64,000 nucleotides of DNA from the NCBI GenBank assembly GCA_034440615.1, contig JAOTOM010004666.1, forward strand, positions 325,527-389,526, read 5' to 3'. The stretch comes from Ashinkailepas kermadecensis (taxonomy: Eukaryota; Arthropoda; Thecostraca; Neolepadidae). The translations under genes and the position numbers were made by a program. The notes under the pieces were generated by a model. It did not search any database, was not told where the DNA came from, and was given only the letters and a program-made list of their open reading frames with translations. The first letter of the stretch is position 1, and each line of letters begins with the position of its first letter. Shown here in pieces: positions 11,846 through 22,556 of this stretch.

Positions 11846-12590
11846 GAGTGGTGGCCGAACCGACAGCGCCAGCCACCCCGTCCAAACGACTCCTCTCTGT
11901 CTGGCCAGACTGGCGGGTATTTCTGACAGCAGGTCCATGGATTGACTCAAGTACCAAACGAGAGATGACTATCAGCACTGAAATGGCTTCGCCGCTCCAG
12001 CAGTGATCCACCAATCTCTGTTGCCATGGTCGTCTGCGATCCGCAGCCGAACATCCTCCACGCACAGGATTATATACGGCGCATGAAGTACATAAACATT
12101 CTCAAGCTCGACAGAAAGTAACACGTGTTTGTATGCTGATGATGAGATCCGACATTGTACATTTTCCATGTCCTGTACCATCGTTGATTTAACATGACTG
12201 GACAACGTTAGCACCACTAGGGCTCATTGCTATTTTAAATGTTGTGCGTGGAAAGCACGCACATATTGTTCACTGGCCTTGGTGTCTTGAAATACAAAGC
12301 CTGTAATTGACCTCCAAGAAGAAAGCTTTCGCAATTTCCGTAATTTCAGCAATACTGTAATTCGCGTACTGCTATACAGCTTTATCCCACATGCTTATCC
12401 CACATATATCCAACTAGGTGTCTTTCTACTCACCACGAAATCCAACTTCACGAGGAGAAACATGCACGAGTGGCATGCATACACTGCCTACAAATTGCAT
12501 ATCACAGGACAAAATGGACTGCAGAAGTAGCTAGAAGTAGCTTGCACATGGTTCGCTGTCTGCCGGGCTGCCAGTCCCAGTGTTGTGTTT
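11846..12590. other. no gene seen
   Basis: Unique sequence. An open minus-strand frame near 11972-12217 has no family resemblance. Confidence 0.5.
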
Positions 12591-12635
12591 GGGCGCAAAA
12601 TGACCAACGCAGTCGACGCGCCCTAAAGCACAAAT
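12591..12635 (-). repeat. short interspersed repeat, GGGCGC family copy 1
   Basis: GGGCGCAAAATGACCAACGC followed by AGTCGACGCGCCCTAAAGCA aligns to 16134-16178. Both have inverted GGGCGC/GCGCCC words and end AAGCACAAAT. On the minus strand they read like the end of a SINE. Element boundaries are unknown. Confidence 0.6.
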
Positions 12636-12808
12636 CCACCACTACCACCCGCGTTGTGCTTGAGGGTGGACCAGACTTGTGGGCAGCACCTACTGTCCAA
12701 TGCCACGCACGTGCCGGCTGACACGGTCGTCCTCGTTACGTGACACATGTGGCGGACAGCTTCAGACGGGCGTGCGGCGGCCCACCGATCGATACCGGGC
12801 CCCCATCA

Positions 12809-13160
12809 CCACCATCACCGGCGGTACCACCGGCACCACCTGCACCACCTGCACCACCAGCTGCATCAACGGTATCACCACCACCGGCGGCGGCACCATC
12901 CGTACCACCGGCACCACCAGCTGCACGACTGGCACCACCACCAGCACCGCCGGCACCACCGGCACCACCACCAGCACCGCCAGCACCACCGGCACCACCA
13001 GCTGCACGACCGACATCACCGGCGGCGCCAAGAGCGGCACCACCAGCACCCGGCACCACCGGCACCAGTACTCAACCTACACCACCGGCTGAACCACCGG
13101 CGGCACCATCAGAACCGTCAGCATCGCCATCACCGGCGGCACCACTGTCGCCACCTGCTA
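12809..13160. repeat. GC-rich CACCGG/CACCAG low-complexity array
   Basis: Irregular repetition of GGCACCACC, AGCTGCACC and ACCGGCGGC with a three-base rhythm. All frames are rich in one or two residues (Pro/Ala, His, Thr/Gly, and Val/Gly on the minus strand). The 151-aa Pro/Ala frame at 12740-13195 lacks any domain, and I regard it as a repeat artefact. Confidence 0.85.
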
Positions 13161-13185
13161 CACCACCCTATCGGCAACCCCATGG

Positions 13186-13606
13186 TAACAGCTGACCAAC
13201 AACACAGCGGTAACAGCTGACCAACAGCACAGTTGTAGCGGCTGACCAACAACACAGCGGTAACAGCTGACCGACAGCACAGCGGTACCGACAACAGCAA
13301 CGTAACGGGAATAAAGCGGTAACGGCCGACCAACCACACAGCGGTAACGGCCGACCGTCAACACAGCGGTAACGGCCGACCGACAACACAGCGGTAACAG
13401 CTGACCGACAACACAGCGGTAACAGCTGACCGACAACACAGCGGTAACGGCCGACCGTCAACGCAGCGGTAGCGGCCGACCGACAACACAGCGGTAACGG
13501 CTGACCGACAACACAGCGGTAACGGCCGACCGACAACACAGCGGTAACGGCCGACCGACAACACAGCGGTAACGGCCGACCGTCAACGCAGTGGTAACGG
13601 CCGACC
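13186..13606. repeat. 25-bp minisatellite, about 17 copies
   Basis: The unit is ACACAGCGGTAACGGCCGAC plus CGACA, with AACAGCTGACC variants mostly at the left. One unit near 13290-13330 is interrupted by non-repeat sequence. The frames around it (CYRCVVGQLL-type repeats) are by-products. Confidence 0.95.
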
Positions 13607-16133
13607 GACTATAGCTGCTCGCGGGTAGAATAGGCATCTTGTATTTCACATTGTATGGAAACAAAGCATCGAGTTCAATAATCAACCGTTCTGAACATTG
13701 TGATCAAGAGACGCAAATTATACTTCGAAGGATGATTTATACGGTGAAACACGTAACCACTATCGAAATGTTCGAAGATCAAAACATTCAATAACATTGG
13801 ATGAACAAGCGAACTGCAATGCATATATTGTATGCTTCTTCCTTATTGTACGCATACGCATAGCTCATTAACATGACCTAGCCACACCAAGGAACCATGC
13901 GAAAATAAGGTGTGGTATCAAAGCAAGTAGATATCGCCAAAGTAACTGGGGCCATCGTTCGGGATAAAGCAAGGAGACATAAAATAGTGATTGCGATGCT
14001 TTCAAGACTTAAATTCAGTTCAAGTGGACACAGAAACACTGAACGTGTCTTTGTGGTCAAACCAGGAATATTATTAATGCTTAATGAAGCACCAAACCGC
14101 AGTCAGAAATGTTCCGTAAAATAGTGTTGCAATACACATTCAAATCCAACCCTGTGTAGAATGCAATAAAAGCCAATATGAATGGAAGACCGCCATCCCA
14201 GTTCTTGCTTCTTCTTTTTGAAATGTCGGCTATAGACCAGACCCAGATGTCAGAGATTATGTCCTGAAATGTGTCAACCCAATTCTGTTTTGATTGCTCA
14301 GCTCAGAAACTCGGCTGGTGGCTGATTATTCCATCAGCTTCCGAAATGTTTTCCAATATGATCGCGAAGAGCAGCTTGATCTACGGAGGTGTAAAAGCAG
14401 ACATCGGTCCACGTACATATTCCTCTTAGCCTTCGCAGCTGACCTTTCGCCGGCACCCCACCCTCTCAGCAGCCCTGCCAAAGCGCTTGTCCACCTCATC
14501 AATAATGCAACAGGAACACTGGTGAGACGTGCAGGCTTCTGCCGTGCACTGCTCAATGCCCTCGTTTGCTTTCGCTGCGTCACGTCTGCCTCTTGTGCTG
14601 ACACTTGGTAATATTTCCACTGGTCGTGCTTGTTTCGGTGATGGAATAAACTGACAAAGCAAACTAAAGGCCAAATACCGGCATGTAAAAATGCAGTAGG
14701 CGATTGATGCTCATTTGTGATGTTTGTCTGAACAAGTGGAGTTTTGCTGACAACTTACGGAAGCAACAGTTAAGGGTGTTTGTGGGACTGCATACTACAG
14801 TATTTTACACCAACTGTCAACCTGTTTCTACGATTGCATCTTCTCCGAAATGGTCGGTGAAGTGGCACACCTTCAACTGTCAAGTTTATCTTTCGAAACG
14901 GAAAAGTAAGAAAATGGTCTACATGGGCTGAATGGATTTGTTTTTTAAAGTACAAATTATCGTTATCATTGGCTTCGCATTGTTTACGCAAATGGTATTT
15001 CGAACAACTGAATAAAACAAAACCTAAGTGATGATACCGCCATCACGGCTGTTGCGATGAACACAGATAATTTACCAACAAATTGAAAGCAGTTGATTTC
15101 AACTTAGAAATAGTTCATTGACTCACTGCAAATTAGCTTTCGATTAATAGTATTCATGAGTCTTGTTAGAGCCGCGAAATGTCCATGTTAATTGCCAAAT
15201 GATTCTATGAACATAATGTATCTTCTCGATGGCACCCTTCCTTTCTATCTGAATGAAAAGGTTGTAAAAGATATCCAAAAACCGTCATCATGTTTCGGAA
15301 TGACCATTGTTATGACCAGAACGACGTCCATTCAGCTACTGAATTGACAAAGGTACTCGAATTTCATTCTGGTCTGAAGAAGGGACAACACGAAATATAT
15401 TATAAGCATTTGGATGATGGACCGAGCTTTAGCCTAAGCCCTTGGATCAACTTTTGGATAATTTCTTAGCATGAGCTGAGATTACTACCATGCAGGCTTA
15501 ATCTACATGAATGGCTCAAAACTGCCATAAATAGTATATTTATACATAAATGCCATCAATAGCTTGTTTAGAGAACACTTAATTATCTACGTGTTTTGGA
15601 ATATCCTAGCTTAAAATACACTGCCAAAGGGAACTAAATGTCTCGGAATAACAACTCTCTGAGGACCGTAATTTGAATATTCATGCATAATAGTTGTTCC
15701 AGTGAAAAAGCAACTCTAGGAATTCTGACACGAACTTCAAGTTGGCGACATGGATCCGCCAACAAGGTGTGTTGTTGGCTTGGATTTCGCCCAGATGAAA
15801 GAAACAGTAGAGTGGCGTAGCCTCTTTCGGCTGAGCAAAATAATGGTACAGTGGAGTTGGGTACCGTGCGGGAGTGTGTTTCTGGTTACCTTATTAGAGG
15901 TGCGGACATTGCGTATTCATGGCAACATATCGTGTGCAATGCACAATGCCTAAATGCTAACATGTGAATTGAAAACGTCCTCACGAATGCAAGATGAGCA
16001 TCGAAGAGCTCAGAGAAAGGGAAATGGGAAACGCATGATCAAGTTGGAAGTGTAAATGTGCATCATTGCAGCGTGTGTCAGAAAACGCTCACAGTTGCCA
16101 TGAGCACTGAGTCTTTCATAATCGCTTTGAGAT
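13607..16133. other. long unique AT-rich stretch, no gene seen
   Basis: No tandem repeat, SINE head or recognisable exon. Reading frames at 14294-14611 and 14704-14931 have no family features. Confidence 0.55.
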
Positions 16134-16178
16134 GGGCGCCAAATGACCGAGTAGTCGGCGCGCCCTTAAGCACAAATA
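16134..16178 (-). repeat. short interspersed repeat, GGGCGC family copy 2
   Basis: GGGCGCCAAATGACCGAGTA followed by GTCGGCGCGCCCTTAAGCAC aligns to 12591-12635. It is followed by an AATCAAATCAAATCAATCAA tract, which looks like a simple-repeat tail. Confidence 0.6.
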
Positions 16179-16239
16179 ATCAAATCAAATCAATCAATCG
16201 CTTTGAGGCTATAGTTCAATGAATATTTCTTGACCACAG

Positions 16240-16320
16240 TAACCTTAATTAGTCTGGAGCCAGTTAACCCTAATTAGTCTGGAGCCAGTTAACCCTAATT
16301 AGTCTGGAGCCGGTTAACCT
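16240..16320. repeat. 25-bp tandem repeat, about 3 copies
   Basis: The unit is TTAACCCTAATTAGTCTGGA plus GCCAG. It contains a CCCTAA-like word, but the 25-bp period rules out a telomeric repeat. Confidence 0.9.
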
Positions 16321-17037
16321 GTGAAGTGTAGTCAATGCGCAACATGAAAACTTTGCCAGATAAATAAGTAGATGCAAGCGTATGTGAATTACATATGTAA
16401 TTTTGGGAAGCTGAGATGTTTCTGGCGCAAATTCCCGCCGGTACTGTGATCCAGTATACAGATGGATCTTCAGTCGGAAGGACAAGTAAAACCCGGTGGA
16501 GCGAGTATGTCCGTGTTATTGTGGGCATCAGCTGGAACATTGTCAATGCGGTGATGTGAAGGATGTCCGGCGCTAGACTCGGGTACAGGCCAACCACGGC
16601 CCAGCACTCAGCGTTCACATACTTTCACATATGCAACACACACATACGTTGGACCGAATGGTTTGGGTTTCCAGTGGTGAAAATACCAAAATGTATTGCT
16701 TGATTTAGTGTATTTTGGTTCCAAATCGGGGTCCGGGCCCCTGGCTTCCCTCGGCTGCGCCTGGTTCTATGCAATGCTTTCAGGTTTATGCTAAGGTTTA
16801 TCATAAATCAGGTTCATGCTAAGCTATTGGAGATGGATCGGAGTGCGGAATCCGCCACCACGATCCCCCGCCCGCCGACCGAAATGTGCTTAAGCTGAAC
16901 AAATTCGGTGAACATCCTTAATTATCATTACAGCTATTGAAATTCTTGAAGGTTACTCCAAATGAGAGATGCTCTCTATTCCCCATCGGCGCCGATGCTG
17001 CATTATTTGCTCTGAAGCCAAATTTAGATGCCACCAG
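16321..17037. other. no gene seen
   Basis: Unique sequence with a small duplicated word around TTTATGCTAAG/TTCATGCTAAG at 16785-16825. Confidence 0.5.
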
Positions 17038-17346
17038 ATATTTGCCGGACCGTAGCATCTTATAGCATAGCATAGCATTTGCCGGACCATAGCATCTTAT
17101 AGCATAGCATAGCATTTGCCGGACCATAGCATCTCATAGCATAGCATAGCATTTGCCGGACCATAGCATCTTATAGCATAGCATAGCATTTTCCGGACCA
17201 TAGCATCTTATAGCATAGCATAGCTTGACTCATCTTATAGCATAGCATAGCATTTGCCGGACCATAGCATCTTATAGCATAGCATAGCATTTGCCGGACC
17301 ATAGCATCTTATAGCATAGCATAGCATTTGCCGGACCATAGCATCT
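17038..17346. repeat. 37-bp minisatellite, about 8 copies
   Basis: The unit is CCGGACCATAGCATCTTATA followed by GCATAGCATAGCATTTG, with a 5-bp AGCAT rhythm inside. One unit near 17222-17232 carries a short replaced segment (TTGACTCATC). Confidence 0.95.
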
Positions 17347-17470
17347 TTCTAAACAGCACGAACTAGTAGATTTGGCTACACAGCGGGACTAAATGCTTTT
17401 CAAAATCGCATCGCAAACTGTGTAATTTATGAATACAGGCATAGGCGGACAGGGCAGCGAGATGATCAGG
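17347..17470. other. spacer between two minisatellites
   Basis: About 120 bp of unique sequence. Nothing recognised. Confidence 0.5.
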
Positions 17471-18496
17471 AGACCACAATGAGCGAGGTAAGACCCTGGC
17501 CCACGCTCCAGTGCACCTCCGATCAGAAGACCACAATGAGCGAGGTAAGACACTGGCCCACGCTCCAGTGCACCTCCGATCAGAAGACCGCAATGAGCGA
17601 GGTAAGGCCCTGGCCCACGCTCCAGTGCACCTCCGATCAGAAGACCGCAATGAGCGAGGTAAGGCCCTGGCCCACGCTCCAGTGCACCTCCGATCAGAAG
17701 ACCACAATGAGCGAGGTAAGGCCCTGGCCCACGCTCCAGTGCACCTCCGATCAGAAGACCACAATGGGCGAGGTAAGGCCCTGGCCCACGCTCCAGTGCA
17801 CCTCCGATCAGAAGACCACAATGAGCGAGGTAAGGCCCTGGCCCACGCTCCAGTGCACCTCCGATCAGAAGACCACAATGAGCGAGGTAAGACCATGGCC
17901 GACGCTCCAGTGCACCTCCGATCAGAAGACCACAATGAGCGAGGTAAGGCCCTGGCCCACGCTCCAGTGCACCTCCGATCAGAAGACCACAATGAGCGAG
18001 GTAAGACCCTGGCCCACGCTCCAGTGCACCTCCGATCAGAAGACCACAATGGGCGAGGTAAGGCCCTGGCCGACGCTCCAGTGCACCTCCGATCAGAAGA
18101 CCACAATGAGCGAGGTAAGGCCCTGGCCGACGCTCCAGTGCACCTCCGATCAGAAGACCACAATGAGCGAGGTAAGGCCCTGGCCGACGCTCCAGTGCAC
18201 CTCCGATCAGAAGACCACAATGAGCGAGGTAAGACCCTGGCCCACGCTCCAGTGCACCTCCGATCAGAAGACCACAATGAGCGAGGTAAGGCCCTGGCCC
18301 ACGCTCCAGTGCACCTCCGATCAGAAGACCACAATGGGCGAGGTAAGGCCCTGGCCGACGCTCCAGTGCACCTCCGATCAGAAGACCACAATGAGCGAGG
18401 TAAGGCCCTGGCCCACGCTCCAGTGCACCTCCGATCAGAAGACCACAATGAGCGAGGTAAGGCCCTGGCCGACGCTCCAGTGCACCTCCGATCGCA
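17471..18496. repeat. 57-bp minisatellite, 18 copies, each with a splice-donor-like site
   Basis: The unit is AGACCACAATGAGCGAGGTA, AGGCCCTGGCCCACGCTCCA, GTGCACCTCCGATCAGA. Copies are nearly identical, with a few recurring variants (CAATGGGCG, CTGGCCGACG, GTAAGACC). The 57-bp length is a multiple of three, so 340-403-codon frames run on both strands. Those peptides are exact 19-residue repeats with no known domain. Every unit has GAG|GTAAG on the plus strand. Confidence 0.97.
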
Positions 18497-19017
18497 CGTG
18501 TCAGCGTATAAACCCAGGAGTGGCGTCGATTGAGCAAGGTTGGTAGATTGGCCATTGGCACCTGGGCCCAGTGATAAGACCGCACATCAACCCACGGCAA
18601 ATTTCACCGCCCAGTGCTGCCAAGCCTTGAAGGCATTAACGAACATAGCTATCAGTCACACCACCCGGCATGCCGCGTCCACCAGTGATTCGTGCAACCT
18701 GGGAACGACTAATTACTATGCATTTACGACTATTTAGGCTAAAGCAGCGATCTACTGAAGTACGACATGCTTAGCGTTTATGTAGCACTGGAGAGGAGAC
18801 AAATTGTGAGCCAGACGAGTCAGCTAGTAGCGGAGCGGGACGAATGTCGGGCGAATGAAAAAAAGTGTGAGCGTCTGTAGCAAATGGAGAGCACGTACGA
18901 TTAGTTAGGGGCCGTTTAAGGACCAGTGGAGTAGGTTCAATGTTCGCCGCAAGTGTTCAGCTGCCAGAAACCACCGTTGTGAAATTTTTGTCGGGATATT
19001 ATCCGGGCCCTACCGAC
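18497..19017. other. no gene seen
   Basis: Unique sequence. It would lie in the intron of the Shaw gene if that gene continues to lower coordinates. Confidence 0.5.
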
Positions 19018-19028
19018 AATCTGGATGT

Positions 19029-19187
19029 TGGTTATCGGTTTTACGACACGTCGACCGTTGAGTCATATAGCGTCGCCAATCTCTCACGCCGATTGGTCGC
19101 GGGCGAAGAGTAGCGACAGGTGAGATTCGAACCCACAATCTTTCGATTGCGAGACGAGCATCTTACCCCTAGACCACTCGTCCCCGG
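19029..19187 (-). mobile_element. tRNA-derived SINE, family B copy 1, with 11-bp target duplication
   Basis: Read on the minus strand, it starts with a tRNA-like head carrying a perfect box A TGGTCTAGGGG and box B GGTTCGAATCT. The body contains CTACTCTTCGCCCGCGACCA and ends GTCGTAAAACCGATAACCA. It is flanked by AATCTGGATGT at 19018-19028 and 19188-19198, a target-site duplication expected from LINE-driven insertion. Between the boxes, CAATC-GAAA-GATTG makes a small hairpin in place of a normal anticodon arm, so it is not a working tRNA. Copy 2 is at 23991-24184. Confidence 0.9.
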
Positions 19188-19198
19188 AATCTGGATGT

Positions 19199-19724
19199 CC
19201 TGAAGACAACCTGACTCTCTGGCGCACTCACGGCGTGTGTAACAGTGCAGGAGCCTGGCCTCGCTACACAATTACACGGATGGGTGTCGACGGACCGCAG
19301 CTGGCTCGGCGGCGGCGGCGGCATGGAGTCGGCTTCCACTGCAGCCAATTAGAGAAGCCGGCAGCCCGAACTGGTACCGTCAAGTCCAAACCCAGCAAGG
19401 CCCGGATCTCCCCCTATGCATACATTTAGTTTATCTGCGCATAATTCCCTACAAAAGTTGCATTTCCCGCAAATGTATCATCAGCCTGAACAGCGTGTTC
19501 CCGAGGGAGAAGTTTGCTCCGGAATCCACATCTGCTACCTGTCCACTAACTGCACCAGGCTGGCTCCGCTTCTGGTCTTTTGTATATACCTGTGCTGATA
19601 GCCGGTCCGCGCTGTGCTCAAACCAGCTGCGCATTGGTCGACTGGCTGGTCGGTCATCAGACGTACTGCGTCAGTCAGCTGACCAGTCAGCTGGCGCATC
19701 AGCTGACGGGGCGGGGCTACCCAC
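19199..19724 (-). other. 5' part of Shaw intron 1
   Basis: The sequence begins at 19724 with GTGGGTAG, a strong donor, and reads toward lower coordinates. No further channel exon is visible in it or in the remaining 19 kb, so the intron probably extends past the window edge. Confidence 0.6.
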
Positions 19725-19822
19725 CTGGAGAGCCGGGTGGCCGGGATCTTTTTGAGCGTGGCCTTGTAGGTTTCATGTCGGATGCCACCGACATTGAGGA
19801 CGACCCTGTTCTCAGCATCCAT
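19725..19822 (-). CDS. Shaw: Shaw/Kv3-type voltage-gated potassium channel, first coding exon (partial gene)
   Basis: This exon encodes 32 residues plus two bases of the next codon, from ATG at 19822. It holds the start of the T1 (BTB-like) tetramerisation domain, including [19 protein letters not shown] and IPATRLS. These are hallmark residues of the Shaw (Kv3) class; T1 lets only subunits of one class assemble into a tetrameric membrane channel. The start is supported by an in-frame TGA nine bases upstream (19834-19832). Just after TCCAG comes GTGGGT, a consensus 5' splice site in phase 2, splitting an Arg codon. Beyond it the frame runs into unrelated sequence. The pore and S1-S6 exons are not in the window. 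An upstream ATG at 19850 opens a 12-codon frame that ends inside this exon at 19812. The region upstream is a tandem repeat. The high match to invertebrate Shaw is from memory; the class assignment is firm. Confidence 0.9.
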
Positions 19823-19850
19823 GCCGAACGATCATAGATGCCCCCGGCAT
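19812..19850 (-). promoter_or_regulatory. possible upstream ORF overlapping the Shaw start codon
   Basis: Two upstream ATGs (19850-19848 and 19835-19833) share a frame that ends at TGA 19814-19812, eight bases inside the channel coding sequence and in a different frame. If the transcript includes this leader, the uORF would reduce initiation at the main ATG. Whether the transcript starts upstream of 19850 is not visible. Confidence 0.4.
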
Positions 19851-19857
19851 GTTGCAG

Positions 19858-20303
19858 TTCACCGGCGAGCACAGGGCATCTCTCTGCAACGGTACACCGG
19901 GGTCAGTGCTCAGGTCACGGCCACCAGGTCGCCAGGGTCACACTGGGTCAATATTGAGGTCACGATCGACATTTCACTGGCAAACACAGGGCATCTCTCT
20001 GCAACGGTATACCGGTCAGTGTCGGTACGGCCACCAGGTCGCCAGGGTCACACTGTAATATTAGGTCACGATCGACATTTCACTGGCAAGCACAGGGCAT
20101 CTCTCTGCAACGGTACACCGGGGTCAGTGCTCAGGTCACGGCCACCAGGTCGCCAGGGTCACACTGGGGTCAATATTGAGGTCACGATCGACATTTCACT
20201 GGCAAGAACAGAGCATCCCTCTGCAACGATACACCGGGGTCAGTGCTCAGGTCACGGCCACCAGGTCGCCAGGGTCACACTGGTATCAATACTGAGGTCC
20301 CAG
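19858..20303. repeat. 106-116-bp tandem repeat, 4 copies, just upstream of the Shaw exon
   Basis: Units are aligned on ACAGGGCAT at 19871, 19986, 20092 and 20208 (ACAGAGCAT in the last), giving periods of 115, 106 and 116 bp. Shared words include CTCTGCAACGGTACACCGGG, GGCCACCAGGTCGCCAGGGT and GGTCACGATCGACATTTCAC. The array starts 36 bp above the channel ATG, so it occupies the 5' leader or promoter region. Confidence 0.93.
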
Positions 20304-20353
20304 TCGACAGTCCGCCGGTTGGCATTGCTAAGGTTATTGGCAACAGATTGGCT

Positions 20354-20432
20354 GCCGCCCCGGCAGCTCGATCGGCAGAGTTTTAGCTTTCACTTCCCCC
20401 GCTCCTGCAGCACAGGGTTCGAGTTGCTTCAC
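20354..20432 (+). mobile_element. tRNA-derived SINE head, family A copy 2
   Basis: GCCGCCCCGGCAGCTCGATC and later AGGGTTCGAGTTGCTTCAC match 1343-1426 in order and spacing. Box B is GGTTCGAGTTG at 20416-20426. The box A region (CTCGATCGGCAGAG) resembles a tRNA D-arm. No target duplication was found. Confidence 0.6.
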
Positions 20433-21649
20433 TAGCTCCAAAGACTTCTCGGTATAGATGAGCCCAGCCCATAAAACATCATAGCAAGCATTCGAATTGC
20501 TTTTCATAAACAAGTGCGCAAACAAGCGCTCCGGGTCGATCCTGGAATAACCACCAACAGATTGTTAGCGTCATAGCCGAAGTCACTGAGGTCGTCATGC
20601 AGGATACCCTACGAATATCACATAATGTCAATTTCACTCAACTGAGGCTATCGCTGCGACAATGCAAGCTGCACAGGACAGGTGATGGTTCAAACCGTCG
20701 ATGGCAAGATACTTTTTCCACTTCCGTCTTTCCCCAATGCAGTGCAGCGTGAACGGAATATAAATTAAGTACATTTATTACCAATTGTTATAGCTCGTAC
20801 GACGGTACGAACCTTCCAAATTCCCGGGGTGCGTGAAGCGGATATTGGAATTGCTATGACTGTTCTGAGACGACAGCAGAATTTGTAACGGACCGGGGCG
20901 TTGATGGATGGCCGAGTGGGGCGTCAGATGAATACTGTACGTCACTGCAAGCTGAGCATGGCGAGCTGATGACAAGCTGCAAACTGGCATGGTCACCAGA
21001 TCATTATGGTTATCACAGCCACCACCCAGGTTCTCTACATCATCATCATCACCGCCGTCAAGTTCGCCGTCAATCAATCCTGGCACCACGCGAGGATGGG
21101 GCTGATGGACGCTTTCCAAATATTTCGCTTCAACACGACATTGCGCTTCTGTGCTTTGCATGGACGGAATGCAGCCTCATACCATAGTGCCTTTCTGCGA
21201 CTTCGTCCTACGTCGGAACACTAGCCGATATTTGTGCACTGCGACCAGCACATCCATACCTGACGATGATCACTTCATTTCACACCATCACACCATCACA
21301 CAGCAGACGGACGCGGTAGCAAGCGCCGTGTCGGTAAAATGTAGCTGTGGCAGCAGACGGCGCCGTGGCGAGCACCGTCTCGGCAAAAAAGTGTGAAGTC
21401 AACAACGCCGACAGTCAACAAAAGTAAAACTGCCGTCGGTATCGTCCAGACACGCGTGTCAGCGAATCTGATGACAGCCGCCTCGGACTTCGGAGACACG
21501 GGACCTCGCGCACAATCACGTGTCAAGGTGACCCGGCTCGCCGTCGAAGGGCCACACACGAGTGTCTAGCAACACTTGGCCTAAGCGGTTCTCAGAATGG
21601 CATAGCGCCCCGTCATTCGATCGTTGATGCAGTTCTGTCTTGTTGATTG
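20433..21649. other. no gene seen
   Basis: Unique sequence with short CATCATCATCATCAC and CACACCATCACACCATCACA runs near 21042 and 21280. No exon recognised. Confidence 0.5.
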
Positions 21650-21744
21650 ATTTATTATTTGGTCGATTGATTGATTCATTGATGTTGACGATTTATTTAT
21701 CCTTCGATCGATTGATGATTGACTGCTTGATTGATTTTAATGTT
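21650..21744. repeat. degenerate (GATT)n tract
   Basis: GATTGATT words alternate with TTTATTTAT and CGATCGATTGATGATTGA; a decayed tetranucleotide microsatellite. Confidence 0.8.
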
Positions 21745-22467
21745 TCCAGAATTTAATGAACATACTAAAAACAACAGTTCCAACAGTGAACTATGAATTA
21801 GCAGATCGGCTTTGACTTTCGCTCGCTGGCCTGACTCTCAGTCAGGCTAGCCTGGCTGAAGCTCAAGAGATGTAAGAGGCCTGCGTTTTGTGCCATGCTA
21901 AGGCTTGGCCTCAGCTCGGGGTCCAACTCAACCAAAGAGCTCAGTGACAACTGGCGTTCTGGTTAAAGTTCAGGCGCTCTTTGCAGCTTCCGGCCAGGTG
22001 GTTCGGCCACGACCACCGGTCAGTGGCGTTCGCCGGCCTGGTACCGCTCGGCATTGTTCATTATCCATCGTGTGCGAGTAACTTGATTCCTTCACCAGGG
22101 CACGCTGGGTCACTGGCCTATGATGCAGTTCTGGAAACACCACTGGCGCAGTTCTGTTTGTTTCGGTGTAATAAGTGGCTATTTGTTGGAAACTTCGTGT
22201 AGCTTGATGTGCTGTGATGGTGCTGTGTCATCAGTGACCTTCCATGGTCAGATGGGGTCATTGAGCATGGCTGACTTTGAATGACTTGTTCACCTGAAAT
22301 GCATCTCAGGGCGCGCTAGGGCCTAAGTTTGAATTCGGTGACAGTGTGCATCCCAAGTTCAGTCATAAGTAGTTTGTGTGATCTGCTATGCATTGGACCG
22401 TAAGTTGGGCAGGAACTTCAGAGGATTCTACCCGGTTTGGTTGTTAATTATGTACGTGATACGGTCC
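21745..22467. other. no gene seen
   Basis: Unique sequence. The reading frame at 21981-22202 has no family features. Confidence 0.5.
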
Positions 22468-22556
22468 GATAAGGTCATATAACGCCATATAATGTCATAT
22501 AAAGTCAGATAAGGTCAGCTAAGGTCAGATATGGTCAAACACGGTCAGATAATTTG
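22468..22556. repeat. 10-11-bp AGGTCAGATA-type repeat
   Basis: About eight diverged units such as GGTCATATAA, AGTCAGATAA, GGTCAGCTAA and GGTCAGATAT. Confidence 0.8.

Noticed and set aside
12740..13195. 151-codon Pro/Ala-rich frame resembling a mucin or wall-type protein
   Set aside because: Composition follows the CACCGG/CACCAG low-complexity tract; several other frames are equally open.
16240..16320. Telomere-like CCCTAA repeat
   Set aside because: The period is 25 bp and CCCTAA occurs once per unit.
17363..18600. Frames of 340-403 codons on both strands
   Set aside because: Entirely explained by the stop-free 57-bp unit, a multiple of three.
19107..19187. Functional tRNA gene on the minus strand
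   Set aside because: Boxes A and B are good, but no anticodon arm or acceptor stem forms, a long SINE body follows, and a target duplication flanks it.
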